From Cupriavidus pauculus (GTDB lineage: Bacteria; Pseudomonadota; Gammaproteobacteria; Burkholderiales; Burkholderiaceae): a stretch of 64,000 nucleotides of DNA. This document shows, in pieces, positions 1-8,989 of the stretch. The stretch spans positions 124,001 to 188,000 of the forward strand of contig NZ_PJRP01000015.1 of NCBI RefSeq assembly GCF_002858765.1. The letters are read 5' to 3'. Numbering within the stretch: position 1 is the stretch's first letter; each line of letters starts with the position of its first letter. The position numbers and the translations under genes were made by a program. A model generated the notes under the pieces. It had not been told where the DNA came from and did no database searches. It saw only the letters and a list, made by a program, of their open reading frames with translations.

Positions 1-185
1 CGCGTCAGCTTGCGGGCAATGCGGCGCATCAGCGGCAGGGCGGCGATCAGCGCCACCACGCCGTACGCCAGGTATCGGCCGATTGCCAATTCCCACGGGG
101 AAAACACCGGCAGCAGCTTGGGCGCGATAAACACCATCCCCCAGAAAGCGCCTGCCAGCAGGCCGCACAGTACGCCGATTCCCAT
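1..185 (-). CDS. DMT/EamA family transporter, N-terminal part (runs off the window)
   Basis: The gene reads leftward from an ATG at 185 and stays open to the window edge, giving 61 residues with no stop. The visible protein has a first hydrophobic helix with the Gly-Ala-Phe-Trp-Gly pattern typical of EamA-family drug/metabolite exporters, then the motif with Pro-Trp-Glu and an Arg-Tyr pair at the start of helix 2. A GGAG ribosome site lies about 5 bases before the ATG. It is divergent from guaB, sharing the intergenic region 186-300. Members of this family export small metabolites through the inner membrane; the substrate cannot be told from this fragment. Confidence 0.75.
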   Translation of the reverse strand, partial: MGIGVLCGLLAGAFWGMVFIAPKLLPVFSPWELAIGRYLAYGVVALIAALPLMRRIARKLT

Positions 186-268
186 AGTCTCCAGATGCCT
201 TGCTTGAAAAAGGTGGCCGAGAATAGCAAACGGCTTGCAACAACGCATCAGCAAATCCTGCATTCCTG

Positions 269-274
269 TATAAT
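269..274 (+). promoter_or_regulatory. -10 element of the guaB promoter
   Basis: A perfect TATAAT sits 26 bases before the guaB start. No good -35 hexamer is seen at the standard 16-18 base spacing. The call rests on the -10 match and its position. The guaB ribosome site (AGAGGA, about 6 bases before the ATG) follows. Confidence 0.55.
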
Positions 275-300
275 CTGCTTTTGCGCCTAGAGGATTCGCT

Positions 301-1764
301 ATGCGTCTTGTCCAGAAAGCACTCACATTCGATGACGTGCTGCTCGTCCCGGCCTATTCGGCCGTCCTGCCCCGGGATGTTTCCCTCCGCACCCGACTGA
401 CCCGTTCGATCGAACTCAATATTCCGCTGCTGTCCGCTGCCATGGATACGGTGACGGAAGCGCGCCTGGCGATTGCCATGGCGCAGGCCGGCGGTATCGG
501 TATTGTTCACAAGAACCTGAAGCCCGCCGACCAGGCCCGTGAAGTGGCGCGCGTGAAGCGCTACGAATCGGGTGTGCTGCGTGACCCGATCACCATTTCG
601 CCGGACATGAAGGTTCGCGATGTGATTGCGCTGTCGCAACAGCACGGCATTTCGGGTTTCCCGGTACTCGAAGGAAAGATCGTCGTCGGCATCATCACGA
701 ACCGCGACTTGCGTTTCGAGGAAGAACTGGACGCACCCGTGCGTGCCAAGATGACGCCGCGCGAAAAGCTCGTGACCGTGGCCGAAGGCGCGCCGCTGGA
801 AGAAGCCAAGCGCCTGATGAACCGCCACCGCCTGGAGCGTGTGCTGGTGGTCAACAGTGCGTTCGAGCTGCGCGGCCTGATCACCGTGAAGGACATCCAG
901 AAGGCCGTGGACAACCCGCTGGCCAGCAAGGATGCACACGGCCAACTGCGCGTAGGCGCGGCAGTGGGCGTGGGTCCGGACAATGATGAACGCGTGGAAC
1001 TGCTGGTCAAGGCCGGCGTCGACGTGATCGTGGTGGATACCGCGCACGGCCACAGCCAGGGTGTGCTGGACCGCGTGCGCTGGGTCAAGCAGAACTTCCC
1101 GCAGGTGCAGGTGGTGGGTGGCAATATCGCCACCGGCGCCGCCGCGCTGGCGCTGGTCGAGCATGGCGCCGACGGCGTCAAGGTCGGTATCGGCCCGGGT
1201 TCGATCTGCACGACGCGTATCGTGGCAGGCGTGGGTGTGCCGCAGATCACCGCCGTATCGAACGTGGCCGAGGCGCTCAAGGGCACGGGCGTGCCGCTGA
1301 TCGCCGATGGCGGCGTCCGCTACTCGGGCGACGTGGCCAAGGCCCTGGCGGCCGGTGCCCACACCGTGATGATGGGCGGCATGTTCTCGGGTACTGAGGA
1401 AGCGCCGGGCGAGGTGTTCCTGTTCCAGGGCCGCTCGTTCAAGAGCTACCGTGGCATGGGTTCGGTCGGTGCGATGAAGGACGGCGCCGCTGACCGCTAC
1501 TTCCAGGAAGACAACACCGCCAACGTCGACAAGCTGGTGCCGGAAGGCATCGAGGGCCGCGTCGCGTACAAGGGGCCGGTGCAGGCGATCATCCATCAGC
1601 TGACCGGCGGTATCCGCGCGTCGATGGGGTATTGCGGCGCCAGCTCGATTCCGCAGTGGCACGAATCGGCCGAGTTCGTGCAGATCACCGCAGCGGGCAT
1701 GCGCGAGTCGCATGTCCACGACGTGCAGATCACCAAGGAAGCGCCGAACTACCATATCGATTGA
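301..1764 (+). CDS. guaB: inosine-5'-monophosphate dehydrogenase
   Basis: GuaB oxidises IMP to XMP with NAD+, the committed step to guanine nucleotides, in the cytoplasm. The 487-residue protein is full length: a TIM barrel with a paired CBS (Bateman) insert at roughly residues 95-205. The catalytic loop around residues 298-315 reads Gly-Pro-Gly-Ser-Ile-Cys-Thr-Thr, with Cys as the nucleophile, followed by the conserved Asp-Gly-Gly-Val phosphate-binding segment. A good ribosome site precedes the ATG. guaA, which uses the XMP product, follows after one intervening membrane gene, so the three probably form one transcription unit. Confidence 0.97.
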   Translation: MRLVQKALTFDDVLLVPAYSAVLPRDVSLRTRLTRSIELNIPLLSAAMDTVTEARLAIAMAQAGGIGIVHKNLKPADQAREVARVKRYESGVLRDPITISPDMKVRDVIALSQQHGISGFPVLEGKIVVGIITNRDLRFEEELDAPVRAKMTPREKLVTVAEGAPLEEAKRLMNRHRLERVLVVNSAFELRGLITVKDIQKAVDNPLASKDAHGQLRVGAAVGVGPDNDERVELLVKAGVDVIVVDTAHGHSQGVLDRVRWVKQNFPQVQVVGGNIATGAAALALVEHGADGVKVGIGPGSICTTRIVAGVGVPQITAVSNVAEALKGTGVPLIADGGVRYSGDVAKALAAGAHTVMMGGMFSGTEEAPGEVFLFQGRSFKSYRGMGSVGAMKDGAADRYFQEDNTANVDKLVPEGIEGRVAYKGPVQAIIHQLTGGIRASMGYCGASSIPQWHESAEFVQITAAGMRESHVHDVQITKEAPNYHID

Positions 1765-1858
1765 TGTCGATCTGGCCTGCCCTGACGGGCACCACGGCCG
1801 CGCCGGTTCTGTCGAGGTTGACGGGGCCCGCGCGGCCGCGCCGTAATAAGGAGCGCCC

Positions 1859-2533
1859 ATGAAGGTATTGCTGCGAGCCGTGCTGTTTTTCGATGCATTG
1901 CTCGACTTGCTGCTTGGCCTGCTGCTGCTGATGTCGCCGTTCACCACGCTGTATGCCGCGCTGCAACTGCCGGCGCCCGTGCCGGCCCTGTTCGGCCAGC
2001 TGCTGGGCGTGGTCACGCTTGGCATGTCGTGGCTGCTGTTCACGGCCACGTTCAACGGCCACATGACGGTGCCCGTGGCGCGCGTCGCAGGGTTGATCAA
2101 CCTGGCCAGCGCGATACTGGTGGCCGCATGGACGTTGTTCCTGGACATGCCCGTCCAGCCGGCCGGCAAGGTCTGGCTGCTGACGCTGGCGGCCATGCTG
2201 CTGTTTTTCGCCATCGTGCAGATCCCGTCGGCCAAGAAGGTGCGACTGCGCGAACGGGCGCTGGCCGAGCAGGCCAGGACCGACCGCGAAGCACGCGCGG
2301 CCGGCGTTCAATATCCGACTGACGTTACCGACGTGACCGATGTTGCCGACGGCGGCATTGGCCGCCCGGCGCGACCGGCGACGTCCCCCGCATCCCCCGC
2401 ATCCCCCGAATACCGGCGCGAGCCGGTCATCACGCCGCCGCCCGGCTATGGCCCGGGCACCGAGGTCATGACCGAACCCGATCCGGACGCACTGCCCACT
2501 GCCAATCATGCACGACAAAATCCTCATTCTTGA
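1859..2533 (+). CDS. small membrane protein between guaB and guaA
   Basis: A 224-residue protein not assigned to a named family. Residues 1-125 contain about four hydrophobic helices; the remainder is a polar cytoplasmic-type tail with short repeats (Thr-Asp-Val three times, Ser-Pro-Ala twice) and many prolines. A strong AAGGAG ribosome site (1848-1853) precedes the ATG. Its last 26 bases overlap the start of guaA, and guaA lacks a clear ribosome site of its own, which suggests translational coupling. No role in purine synthesis can be shown from sequence; position is the only link. Confidence 0.8.
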   Translation: MKVLLRAVLFFDALLDLLLGLLLLMSPFTTLYAALQLPAPVPALFGQLLGVVTLGMSWLLFTATFNGHMTVPVARVAGLINLASAILVAAWTLFLDMPVQPAGKVWLLTLAAMLLFFAIVQIPSAKKVRLRERALAEQARTDREARAAGVQYPTDVTDVTDVADGGIGRPARPATSPASPASPEYRREPVITPPPGYGPGTEVMTEPDPDALPTANHARQNPHS

Positions 2534-4127
2534 TTTCGGTTCGCAAGTCACGCAGCTGATCGCCCGCCGCGTTCGCGAAGCGCACGTCTACTGCGAAATC
2601 CATCCGAACGACGTCACCGACGAATTCGTCCGCGAGTTCGCGCCGAAGGGCGTGATCCTGTCGGGCAGCCACGCCAGCACCTACGAAGACCACCAGCTGC
2701 GCGCGCCGCAGGCCGTGTGGGACCTGGGCGTGCCGGTGCTTGGCATCTGCTACGGCATGCAGACCATGGCCGTGCAACTGGGCGGCAAGGTGGAATGGAG
2801 CGATTCGCGCGAGTTCGGCTACGCAGAAGTCCGCGCCCATGGCCACACGAACCTGCTCAAGGGCATCGAGGATTTCAACACGCCGGAAGGCCACGGCATG
2901 CTGAAGGTCTGGATGAGCCACGGCGACAAGGTGACGGCGCTGCCCGACGGCTTCAAGCTGATGGCTTCGACGCCGAGCTGCCCGATCGCCGGCATGGCCG
3001 ACGAGGCCCGTGGCTACTACGCCGTGCAGTTCCACCCGGAAGTCACGCATACGGCGAAGGGTCGCGAGATGCTCGAGCGCTTCGTGCTGCAGATCTGCAG
3101 CACGAAGGCGGACTGGGTGATGGGCGACCACATTGCCGAGGCCGTGGCCAAGATCCGCGAGCAGGTGGGCGATGAAGAGGTGATCCTGGGCCTGTCCGGC
3201 GGTGTCGATTCGTCGGTGGCCGCCGCGCTGATCCATCGCGCCATTGGCGACCAGCTGACCTGTGTGTTCGTCGATCACGGCCTGCTGCGCCTGGACGAAG
3301 GCAAGATGGTGATGGACATGTTCGCCGGCCGGCTGCACGCCAAGGTGATCCACGTGGATGCCTCGGATCAGTTCCTGGGGCACCTGACCGGCGTGACCGA
3401 TCCGGAGCAGAAGCGCAAGATCATCGGCCGCGAGTTTGTGGAAGTATTCCAGGCCGAAGCGAAGAAGCTGAGCAATGCCAAGTGGCTGGCGCAGGGCACG
3501 ATCTACCCGGACGTGGTGGAATCGGGCGGCACCAAGACCAAGAAAGCGACGACGATCAAGAGCCACCACAACGTGGGCGGCCTGCCGGAGACGCTGGGCC
3601 TGAAGCTGCTGGAACCGCTGCGCGACCTGTTCAAGGACGAAGTGCGCGAACTGGGCGTGGCGCTGGGCTTGCCGCCGGAAATGGTCTACCGCCACCCGTT
3701 CCCGGGCCCGGGCCTGGGTGTACGTATCCTGGGCGAGGTCAAGCGCGACTATGCGGATCTGCTGCGCCGCGCCGACGCGATCTTCATCGAAGAACTGCGC
3801 AAGACCATCGCTACCGAGCAGGATGCCGCCGCCGGCATGTGCGAGGCGCACCAGGTGGGCAAGAGCTGGTACGACCTGACCAGCCAGGCCTTTGCCGTGT
3901 TCCTGCCCGTGAAGTCGGTTGGCGTGATGGGCGATGGCCGCACGTACGACTACGTGGTGGCGCTGCGCGCCGTGCAAACCACGGACTTCATGACCGCGCA
4001 CTGGGCGCACCTGCCGTACGCGCTGCTGGGCCGCTGCTCGAACCGCATCATCAACGAGGTGCGCGGGCTGAATCGCGTGGTGTACGACGTTTCGGGCAAG
4101 CCGCCTGCAACGATCGAGTGGGAATAA
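2508..4127 (+). CDS. guaA: GMP synthase (glutamine-hydrolysing)
   Basis: GuaA aminates XMP to GMP using ATP and glutamine. The 539-residue protein is full length. The N-terminal class I glutamine amidotransferase has its triad at Cys81 (in Gly-Ile-Cys-Tyr-Gly-Met), His176 and Glu178. The ATP-pyrophosphatase P-loop Ser-Gly-Gly-Val-Asp-Ser is at residues 230-235, and the C-terminal dimerisation domain ends with the usual Ile-Glu-Trp-Glu. The start ATG lies inside the end of the upstream membrane gene. With guaB it completes the IMP to GMP branch. Confidence 0.97.
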   Translation: MHDKILILDFGSQVTQLIARRVREAHVYCEIHPNDVTDEFVREFAPKGVILSGSHASTYEDHQLRAPQAVWDLGVPVLGICYGMQTMAVQLGGKVEWSDSREFGYAEVRAHGHTNLLKGIEDFNTPEGHGMLKVWMSHGDKVTALPDGFKLMASTPSCPIAGMADEARGYYAVQFHPEVTHTAKGREMLERFVLQICSTKADWVMGDHIAEAVAKIREQVGDEEVILGLSGGVDSSVAAALIHRAIGDQLTCVFVDHGLLRLDEGKMVMDMFAGRLHAKVIHVDASDQFLGHLTGVTDPEQKRKIIGREFVEVFQAEAKKLSNAKWLAQGTIYPDVVESGGTKTKKATTIKSHHNVGGLPETLGLKLLEPLRDLFKDEVRELGVALGLPPEMVYRHPFPGPGLGVRILGEVKRDYADLLRRADAIFIEELRKTIATEQDAAAGMCEAHQVGKSWYDLTSQAFAVFLPVKSVGVMGDGRTYDYVVALRAVQTTDFMTAHWAHLPYALLGRCSNRIINEVRGLNRVVYDVSGKPPATIEWE

Positions 4128-4191
4128 TCCCCGGGGCCTGAGCCATCCGGCGCCTTGCAGGGCCGGATGCGCGGGTTCCGATCTCGGGTTG

Positions 4192-4215
4192 GGCGGATAT
4201 CTGCGGATATCCGCC
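4192..4215. terminator. perfect hairpin between convergent guaA and diguanylate cyclase genes
   Basis: Ten-base arms GGCGGATATC and GATATCCGCC flank a TGCG loop. A second hairpin, arms CATCCGGC (4144-4151) and GCCGGATG (4162-4169), lies just upstream. Neither has a clear T run, so they may be transcript-end protecting structures rather than classic intrinsic terminators. The convergent setting favours a bidirectional termination role. Confidence 0.5.
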
Positions 4216-4303
4216 TCCCAGACCTCGCTTCACACGGCCTCCACGGCCACTTTCCTCCGCTGCCTTCGTTCGCCACCTTCTCCGGCAGCCATCTTCGCCA
4301 GCC

Positions 4304-5479
4304 TTACACCGCCGTCGACCGCTCCTCGGTCCGCGCGATTTCGAGTCGGTTTCCCCCCAGCGCCTTGGCCCGGTACAACGCCTTGTCCGCCGCAACGAGT
4401 GCATCACTAAGCACACGTGTGCCATGCTCGAACTGTGCCAGCCCGATGCTGACCGTCGCCGGGATGCCAACGCCGCCGATTCGGGCCGCGATATTTTCAG
4501 CAAACTGGGCCGCCACGGTCTCGCCAAGTGTCCTGGCACGGTGCGCATCCGCGCCATAGAGCAACGCGGCGAATTCCTCGCCGCCGATGCGGGCGAGCAG
4601 GGTTTCAGGGCCCATTGCGCTGCGGGCGATCTCCGCGAATGACTTCAATACCTCGTCACCGGCCTGATGGCCGTAGCGGTCGTTGATGGCCTTGAATTGA
4701 TCCAGGTCGAAAGCGAGCACGGCTATCGGTCCGCGCAGGTCTTCGGCATCGAGAATGCGCTTGCCCTGCTCAAAAAACCAACGCCGGTTGCCCAGGCGGG
4801 TCAGGTAATCGGTCTGGGATTCCTTCAGCAGTTGGGTATGGCTGTCCTCGCGGATCAGCTTCAGGATCGTCATCGGCAGGATCACTGAATACAGCACGCC
4901 CTCGTACATGGTGATCTTGCTGGCAATGGACTGCATGGCTGGCCCGTATGCCGTCACGAGCCAGGGCAAGGCAAAAGCCCGCGCGGCATAGAGCAGGGCG
5001 TGGACACCCGTTACGACCACGACGATGTGCCGCGCGAAGAACGGCTTCAGCGCGTCACAGCGCAGCATTTCGCGCGCCGTCATGGCGCTGATGACAGCAA
5101 TCGGGAAGGCGCTGATGTAATTCCAGACAGCATCGATCCATCGTGTGCCCGAAACTGCCCACAGGATTGCCGTGCCGACCAGCACGACCACCACGGTGAC
5201 GCGGTAGCGCCGTCCGCTGAGGGCCGCGACGCCGTTCAGGATCAGCAGGTAGCCGCAGAGCATGAGCAGGTTGGCAAGTGCTGAACCAAGCACACCTGGC
5301 ATGGCCCGCCGAAAGAGCACCGCCACGCAGCCGACGGCGAGCGTCGTGAATCCTGCCGTCAGAATCCGCAGGGCCTGGCTGTGCCGGGGGTTGGCCAGAT
5401 GCTCCCAGAACATCATGCCCGCGCTGGCGAGCAGCGTTCCAATCGCTAGAAGGTAAAGGGTGAGGAGATCGACGTACAT
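4304..5479 (-). CDS. membrane-bound diguanylate cyclase (GGDEF)
   Basis: Predicted to make the second messenger cyclic di-GMP from two GTP. The 391-residue protein has about six membrane helices in residues 1-210, then a GGDEF domain from about 220 to 385. The active-site signature is Gly-Gly-Glu-Glu-Phe at 299-303, an accepted active variant, preceded by the Asp-Leu-Asp-Gln-Phe metal-binding segment near 258-262. The Arg-x-x-Asp inhibitory site normally found a few residues upstream is absent, so product inhibition at that site is not expected. The N-terminal membrane part is not an obvious named sensor domain. No EAL domain is present. The gene stands alone. Confidence 0.9.
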   Translation of the reverse strand: MYVDLLTLYLLAIGTLLASAGMMFWEHLANPRHSQALRILTAGFTTLAVGCVAVLFRRAMPGVLGSALANLLMLCGYLLILNGVAALSGRRYRVTVVVVLVGTAILWAVSGTRWIDAVWNYISAFPIAVISAMTAREMLRCDALKPFFARHIVVVVTGVHALLYAARAFALPWLVTAYGPAMQSIASKITMYEGVLYSVILPMTILKLIREDSHTQLLKESQTDYLTRLGNRRWFFEQGKRILDAEDLRGPIAVLAFDLDQFKAINDRYGHQAGDEVLKSFAEIARSAMGPETLLARIGGEEFAALLYGADAHRARTLGETVAAQFAENIAARIGGVGIPATVSIGLAQFEHGTRVLSDALVAADKALYRAKALGGNRLEIARTEERSTAV

Positions 5480-5752
5480 CCAGATTTAAAGACATTGCGC
5501 CGATGGTGTGCGCCGGCTGTCGAATTCTACGTTGGAATTACGGCAGGCCGCGGATGCTTCCTGAGATCTCCCGGCCGAGTTTTGGCGTTTCGGCGCCGCC
5601 TGCCTGCCATTTGGTGTGGATGCAGTCCCTGGATGCTGGCGCGGCATCGTCGTTCGTTTGAATCGGCACCATCCCGGTGGGGCCTTGACGCATGCCAATG
5701 CGACTGCCCTGTGTGGCCCTGACGATGGCCGGCATTTGACGACAGCCATCCC

Positions 5753-6796
5753 ATGACCCATTACGACTTCATCGCGGACATCGCAGAGCCCGAAGCGCGT
5801 GCCCGTGCCATCGAAGGTCTGACGCGCCTGCGCCAGGCCCTTGCGACCGACATCCCCGCCCGGACGGCCACCGATACGCTACTGCTGGCCACCTGGAACA
5901 TCCGCGAGTTCGACAGCGGCAAGTATGGCTACCGCTCGGACGAGTCCTACCTTTATATCGCCGAGATCCTGAGCCGCTTTGACCTGATCGCCATCCAGGA
6001 AGTCAGGGATGGCCTGTACCCGTTGCAGCGGCTGCAGCGCATGCTTGGGCCGTGGTGGGGGTATCTGGTGACCGATGTCACGCTGGGCACGTCCGGCAAC
6101 GCCGAGCGCATGGCCTATCTGTACGACCGGCGCAAGGTGCGCTTCACCGGGCTGGCTGCCGAACTGGTGCTGCCCCGTGCGGGCAGGTCAGGGCCGGCAC
6201 CGGTGCAACTGGCGCGCTCGCCGTATCTGGCGGGATTCCAGGCCGGATGGGCCTACCTGACGCTGGCCACCGTCCATATCTACTACGGCACCGGCAAGCC
6301 CGACGACGCGCGGCGGCTGGCGGAGATCACGGCCTTCGGCCAGACCATCGCCAAGGCGGCGGGCAAACTGTCGGCCGCACCGCAGCCGGCGCCCGGTGTG
6401 AAGGCCGACGCGGGCAACCTGATCCTGCTGGGCGACTTCAATATCTTCAACTGGCACGACGTGACGATGGAAGCGATCACGCGGGCGGGGTTTGTCGTGC
6501 CGGAGGCGCTGCAGTCCGTACCCGGGTCGAATGTGGACAAGAACCGGCACTACGACCAGATCGCCTATTTGCGACGCCTGTCGTGCATGGCGCCGACCGG
6601 CCGGGCTGGCGTATTCGATGTGTACGAGCATGTCTACCGCCTGGCCGACGCCGATGCCTACGCATCGGAACGGCAGGCCCGGCCCGGGCGCAGCTTCAAG
6701 GACTGGCGTACCTATCGCATCAGCGACCACCTGCCAATGTGGATCGAGTTCCGCATCGACGATGCCGACGCATGGCTGGCAAGGCTCGGACGCTAG
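5753..6796 (+). CDS. endonuclease/exonuclease/phosphatase-fold protein
   Basis: A 347-residue EEP-superfamily hydrolase. The conserved metal and catalytic residues are visible: Asn49 (Thr-Trp-Asn-Ile), Glu83 (Ile-Gln-Glu-Val), the Gly-Asp-Phe-Asn motif near residue 226, and Asp325-His326 in the terminal Ser-Asp-His-Leu-Pro. No signal peptide or membrane segment is seen, so it is probably cytoplasmic. The family includes nucleases and phosphoesterases acting on lipids or nucleotides, and the substrate cannot be chosen from sequence. It is divergent from the diguanylate cyclase. The ribosome site is weak, so the exact start is less certain. Confidence 0.85.
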   Translation: MTHYDFIADIAEPEARARAIEGLTRLRQALATDIPARTATDTLLLATWNIREFDSGKYGYRSDESYLYIAEILSRFDLIAIQEVRDGLYPLQRLQRMLGPWWGYLVTDVTLGTSGNAERMAYLYDRRKVRFTGLAAELVLPRAGRSGPAPVQLARSPYLAGFQAGWAYLTLATVHIYYGTGKPDDARRLAEITAFGQTIAKAAGKLSAAPQPAPGVKADAGNLILLGDFNIFNWHDVTMEAITRAGFVVPEALQSVPGSNVDKNRHYDQIAYLRRLSCMAPTGRAGVFDVYEHVYRLADADAYASERQARPGRSFKDWRTYRISDHLPMWIEFRIDDADAWLARLGR

Positions 6797-6942
6797 CCCA
6801 GCAGACCCGGCGGTTCCGGTCTATGCTCTCGCCTGCGACACCGGCAGGTGCCAGCCCGCAGCGCACCCTGCGCCACGCGCCGCCGGACCACGCACTTGTC
6901 ACGCCCACCCACGACATCCCACGACCCATCCAAGGAGCCCCC

Positions 6943-7452
6943 ATGGCCCTCTCGATGTACGACGTATCGATCCCGGTGTTTATCCGGGCCCTGACCAACC
7001 TGTCCGCGATCCTCGAAAAAGGCGCGGCGCATGCCAAGGCCCAGGGCATGGACGCCGCCGAGCTGCTTCAGACCCGTCTGATTGCCGACATGGACGCGCT
7101 GCCCGCACAGGTGCAACGGGCCAGCGACTCGGCCAAGGGCTGCGCGGCGCGGCTGGCAGGTATCGACATCCCGTCGTATCCGGACAACGAGACCACGTTC
7201 CCGGAACTGCAGGAACGTATCGCCAAGACGGTGGGCTTCCTGAAGTCGATCCGTCCCGAGCAGCTTGAAGGCAGCGAGACGCGCGTGGTGGAGCTGAAAC
7301 TGCGCGCTGGCCCGGTGACGTTCGACGGCAAGAGCTACACGCTGGGGTTTGCGCTGCCGAACTTCTACTTCCACGTGACCACGGCCTACGACCTGCTGCG
7401 CCACAAGGGCGTGCAGATCGGCAAGATGGATTTCCTGGGCGCGCCGCGCTAA
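6943..7452 (+). CDS. DUF1993 family protein
   Basis: A 169-residue soluble protein of the DUF1993 family, whose members have a helical-bundle look related to DinB-type proteins. The start at 6943 is chosen because AAGGAG (6932-6937) sits 5 bases before it. Recognisable parts are the N-terminal Ser-Met-Tyr-Asp-Val segment and the C-terminal Asn-Phe-Tyr-Phe-His segment. No catalytic function is known for the family. A strong hairpin terminator follows directly, so the gene is probably expressed alone or with the upstream hydrolase 146 bases away. Confidence 0.85.
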   Translation: MALSMYDVSIPVFIRALTNLSAILEKGAAHAKAQGMDAAELLQTRLIADMDALPAQVQRASDSAKGCAARLAGIDIPSYPDNETTFPELQERIAKTVGFLKSIRPEQLEGSETRVVELKLRAGPVTFDGKSYTLGFALPNFYFHVTTAYDLLRHKGVQIGKMDFLGAPR

Positions 7453-7464
7453 ACCGAAACCCCA

Positions 7465-7499
7465 AAAGGAAAAACGGGCCCGCGGGCCCGTTTTCCTTT
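7465..7499. terminator. bidirectional intrinsic terminator
   Basis: A GC stem, arms ACGGGCCC and GGGCCCGT, is flanked by an A run on the left and a T run on the right. It can therefore terminate both the DUF1993 gene (plus) and the convergent MFS gene (minus). Confidence 0.85.
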
Positions 7500-7523
7500 G
7501 GAGGCGCGTGCGCGCGATCGAGG

Positions 7524-8732
7524 TCAGTGCTGCAGGGCCCCGGCGGGCATGCCGCCAGCCCGTACGTCGATGCCTGCGGCACGGTCGAGCCGGCCGCTCA
7601 GTTCGGTCAAAGCCCAGGCCACCAGCACCACCAGTGCGCCGATCCACGGAGTATGCATCAGGCCGAAGTGTTCGACGATCAGCCCGCCGGCCCATGCCGC
7701 GCCAGCAATGCCCAGGTTGAAGGCGGCGATATTGAGTCCCGACGCCACGTCCACGGCCTGCGGCGTGTGATGTTCGGCCTGTTTGACCACGTACACCTGC
7801 AGGCCCGGCACGTTGCCGAAGGCGACGGCGCCCCAGGCCAGCACTGTGGCCAGCACCAGCCAGCGATGCGGCGCGGTGAAGGTCAGCACGAACAGCACGA
7901 CGGCCAGTAGTAGAAATACGATACGCAGCGCGGCAATCGGGCCGTGGCGATCGGCCAGGCGGCCGCCCCAGATATTGCCGATGGCGACCGATACGCCATA
8001 AACCAGCATCACCAGGCCAACGGCGCCGGCGCTGAAGCCCGACACATCCTGCAGGATCGACGCCAGGAACGTGAACGGGATGAACGATCCGCCGTAGCCG
8101 ATGGCGGTCTTGGCATAGACCAGCAGCAGGCGGGGTTCGGCCAGCACACGTGCCTGTTGCAGCAACGTCGCTGGCGCGGCGTGGCGGATCGTCGACGGCA
8201 CGAACAGCAGGCTGCCGATGAACGCGATCACGCCGAGTGCGGAGACGGCCAGGAAGGTCTCGCGCCATCCGAAGTGCTGGCCGATGAACGTGCCCAGCGG
8301 CACGCCGGTAACGAGCGCGACAGTCAGCCCCGTAAACATGATGGCGATGGCGCTGGCTGCCTTTTCGCGGGGCACCAGGCTGGTGGCGATGGTCGATCCG
8401 ATCGAGAAGAACACGCCGTGCGCCAGGCCGGTGAGCACGCGCGCGGCCACCAGCGATTCATAGCTTGGCGCCTGCCAGGCCAGCAGGTTGCCGGCCGTGA
8501 ACAGCGCCATCAGCGACAGCAGCAGCGCCTTGCGCGGCAGGCGGCCGGTCAGCGCCGTCAGCACCGGGGCGCCCACGGCCACCCCCAGCGCATAGAGGCT
8601 GACCAGCAGGCCGGCCGAGGGCACGCTGATGTGCAGGTCGGCGGCGATCGTGGGAATCAGGCCGACGATCACGAATTCGGTGGTTCCGATGGCAAAGGCA
8701 CTGATCGTCAGTGCCAGCAGGGCAATGGGCAT
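7524..8732 (-). CDS. MFS transporter, DHA1/sugar-efflux type
   Basis: A 402-residue major facilitator protein with about 12 membrane helices. The N-terminal Gly-Thr-Thr-Glu-Phe-Val motif in helix 1 is characteristic of the DHA1 subgroup that includes AraJ and YdhP-like exporters. The helix 2-3 loop has a degenerate Gly-Arg-Leu-Pro-Arg-Lys motif A. GGAG lies 6 bases before the ATG. It probably exports small organic compounds or drugs by proton antiport; the actual substrate is unknown. The gene is monocistronic and ends at the shared terminator. Confidence 0.88.
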   Translation of the reverse strand: MPIALLALTISAFAIGTTEFVIVGLIPTIAADLHISVPSAGLLVSLYALGVAVGAPVLTALTGRLPRKALLLSLMALFTAGNLLAWQAPSYESLVAARVLTGLAHGVFFSIGSTIATSLVPREKAASAIAIMFTGLTVALVTGVPLGTFIGQHFGWRETFLAVSALGVIAFIGSLLFVPSTIRHAAPATLLQQARVLAEPRLLLVYAKTAIGYGGSFIPFTFLASILQDVSGFSAGAVGLVMLVYGVSVAIGNIWGGRLADRHGPIAALRIVFLLLAVVLFVLTFTAPHRWLVLATVLAWGAVAFGNVPGLQVYVVKQAEHHTPQAVDVASGLNIAAFNLGIAGAAWAGGLIVEHFGLMHTPWIGALVVLVAWALTELSGRLDRAAGIDVRAGGMPAGALQH

Positions 8733-8907
8733 GGCAAGCTCCGGTATTCAAGGTCGGAGCGCAGTGTGCCAGCGCCTTTCTTGCCGAAAAAGCCGTCGAT
8801 CGGCAGAAGATATTTGATCTGAAATCAAGAAATGCTCGCCAGGGGGTGCCAGACGGCCATTAATTCGGCCCATTGCGATGGACTTAGCAGAAACCCTAGG
8901 TTCTTGA

Positions 8908-8913
8908 TACAAT
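8908..8913 (+). promoter_or_regulatory. candidate -10 element for queE operon
   Basis: TACAAT preceded by TTGA lies about 76 bases before queE. The best -35 candidate is a weak TTAGCA at 8884-8889 (18-base spacing). No preQ1-riboswitch-like consensus was recognised in the leader. Confidence 0.35.
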
Positions 8914-8989
8914 CGCCGGTTGCTCGCGCCACGGCTATTGCCTAATTTTTGAGCAGGAACTCCACACGCACTCCAACCGTCGCATACGC

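Noticed and set aside
8733..8989. Possible preQ1 riboswitch in front of queE
   Set aside because: No preQ1 aptamer consensus (short stem, C-rich loop and A-rich tail) was recognised. A covariance model search would be decisive.
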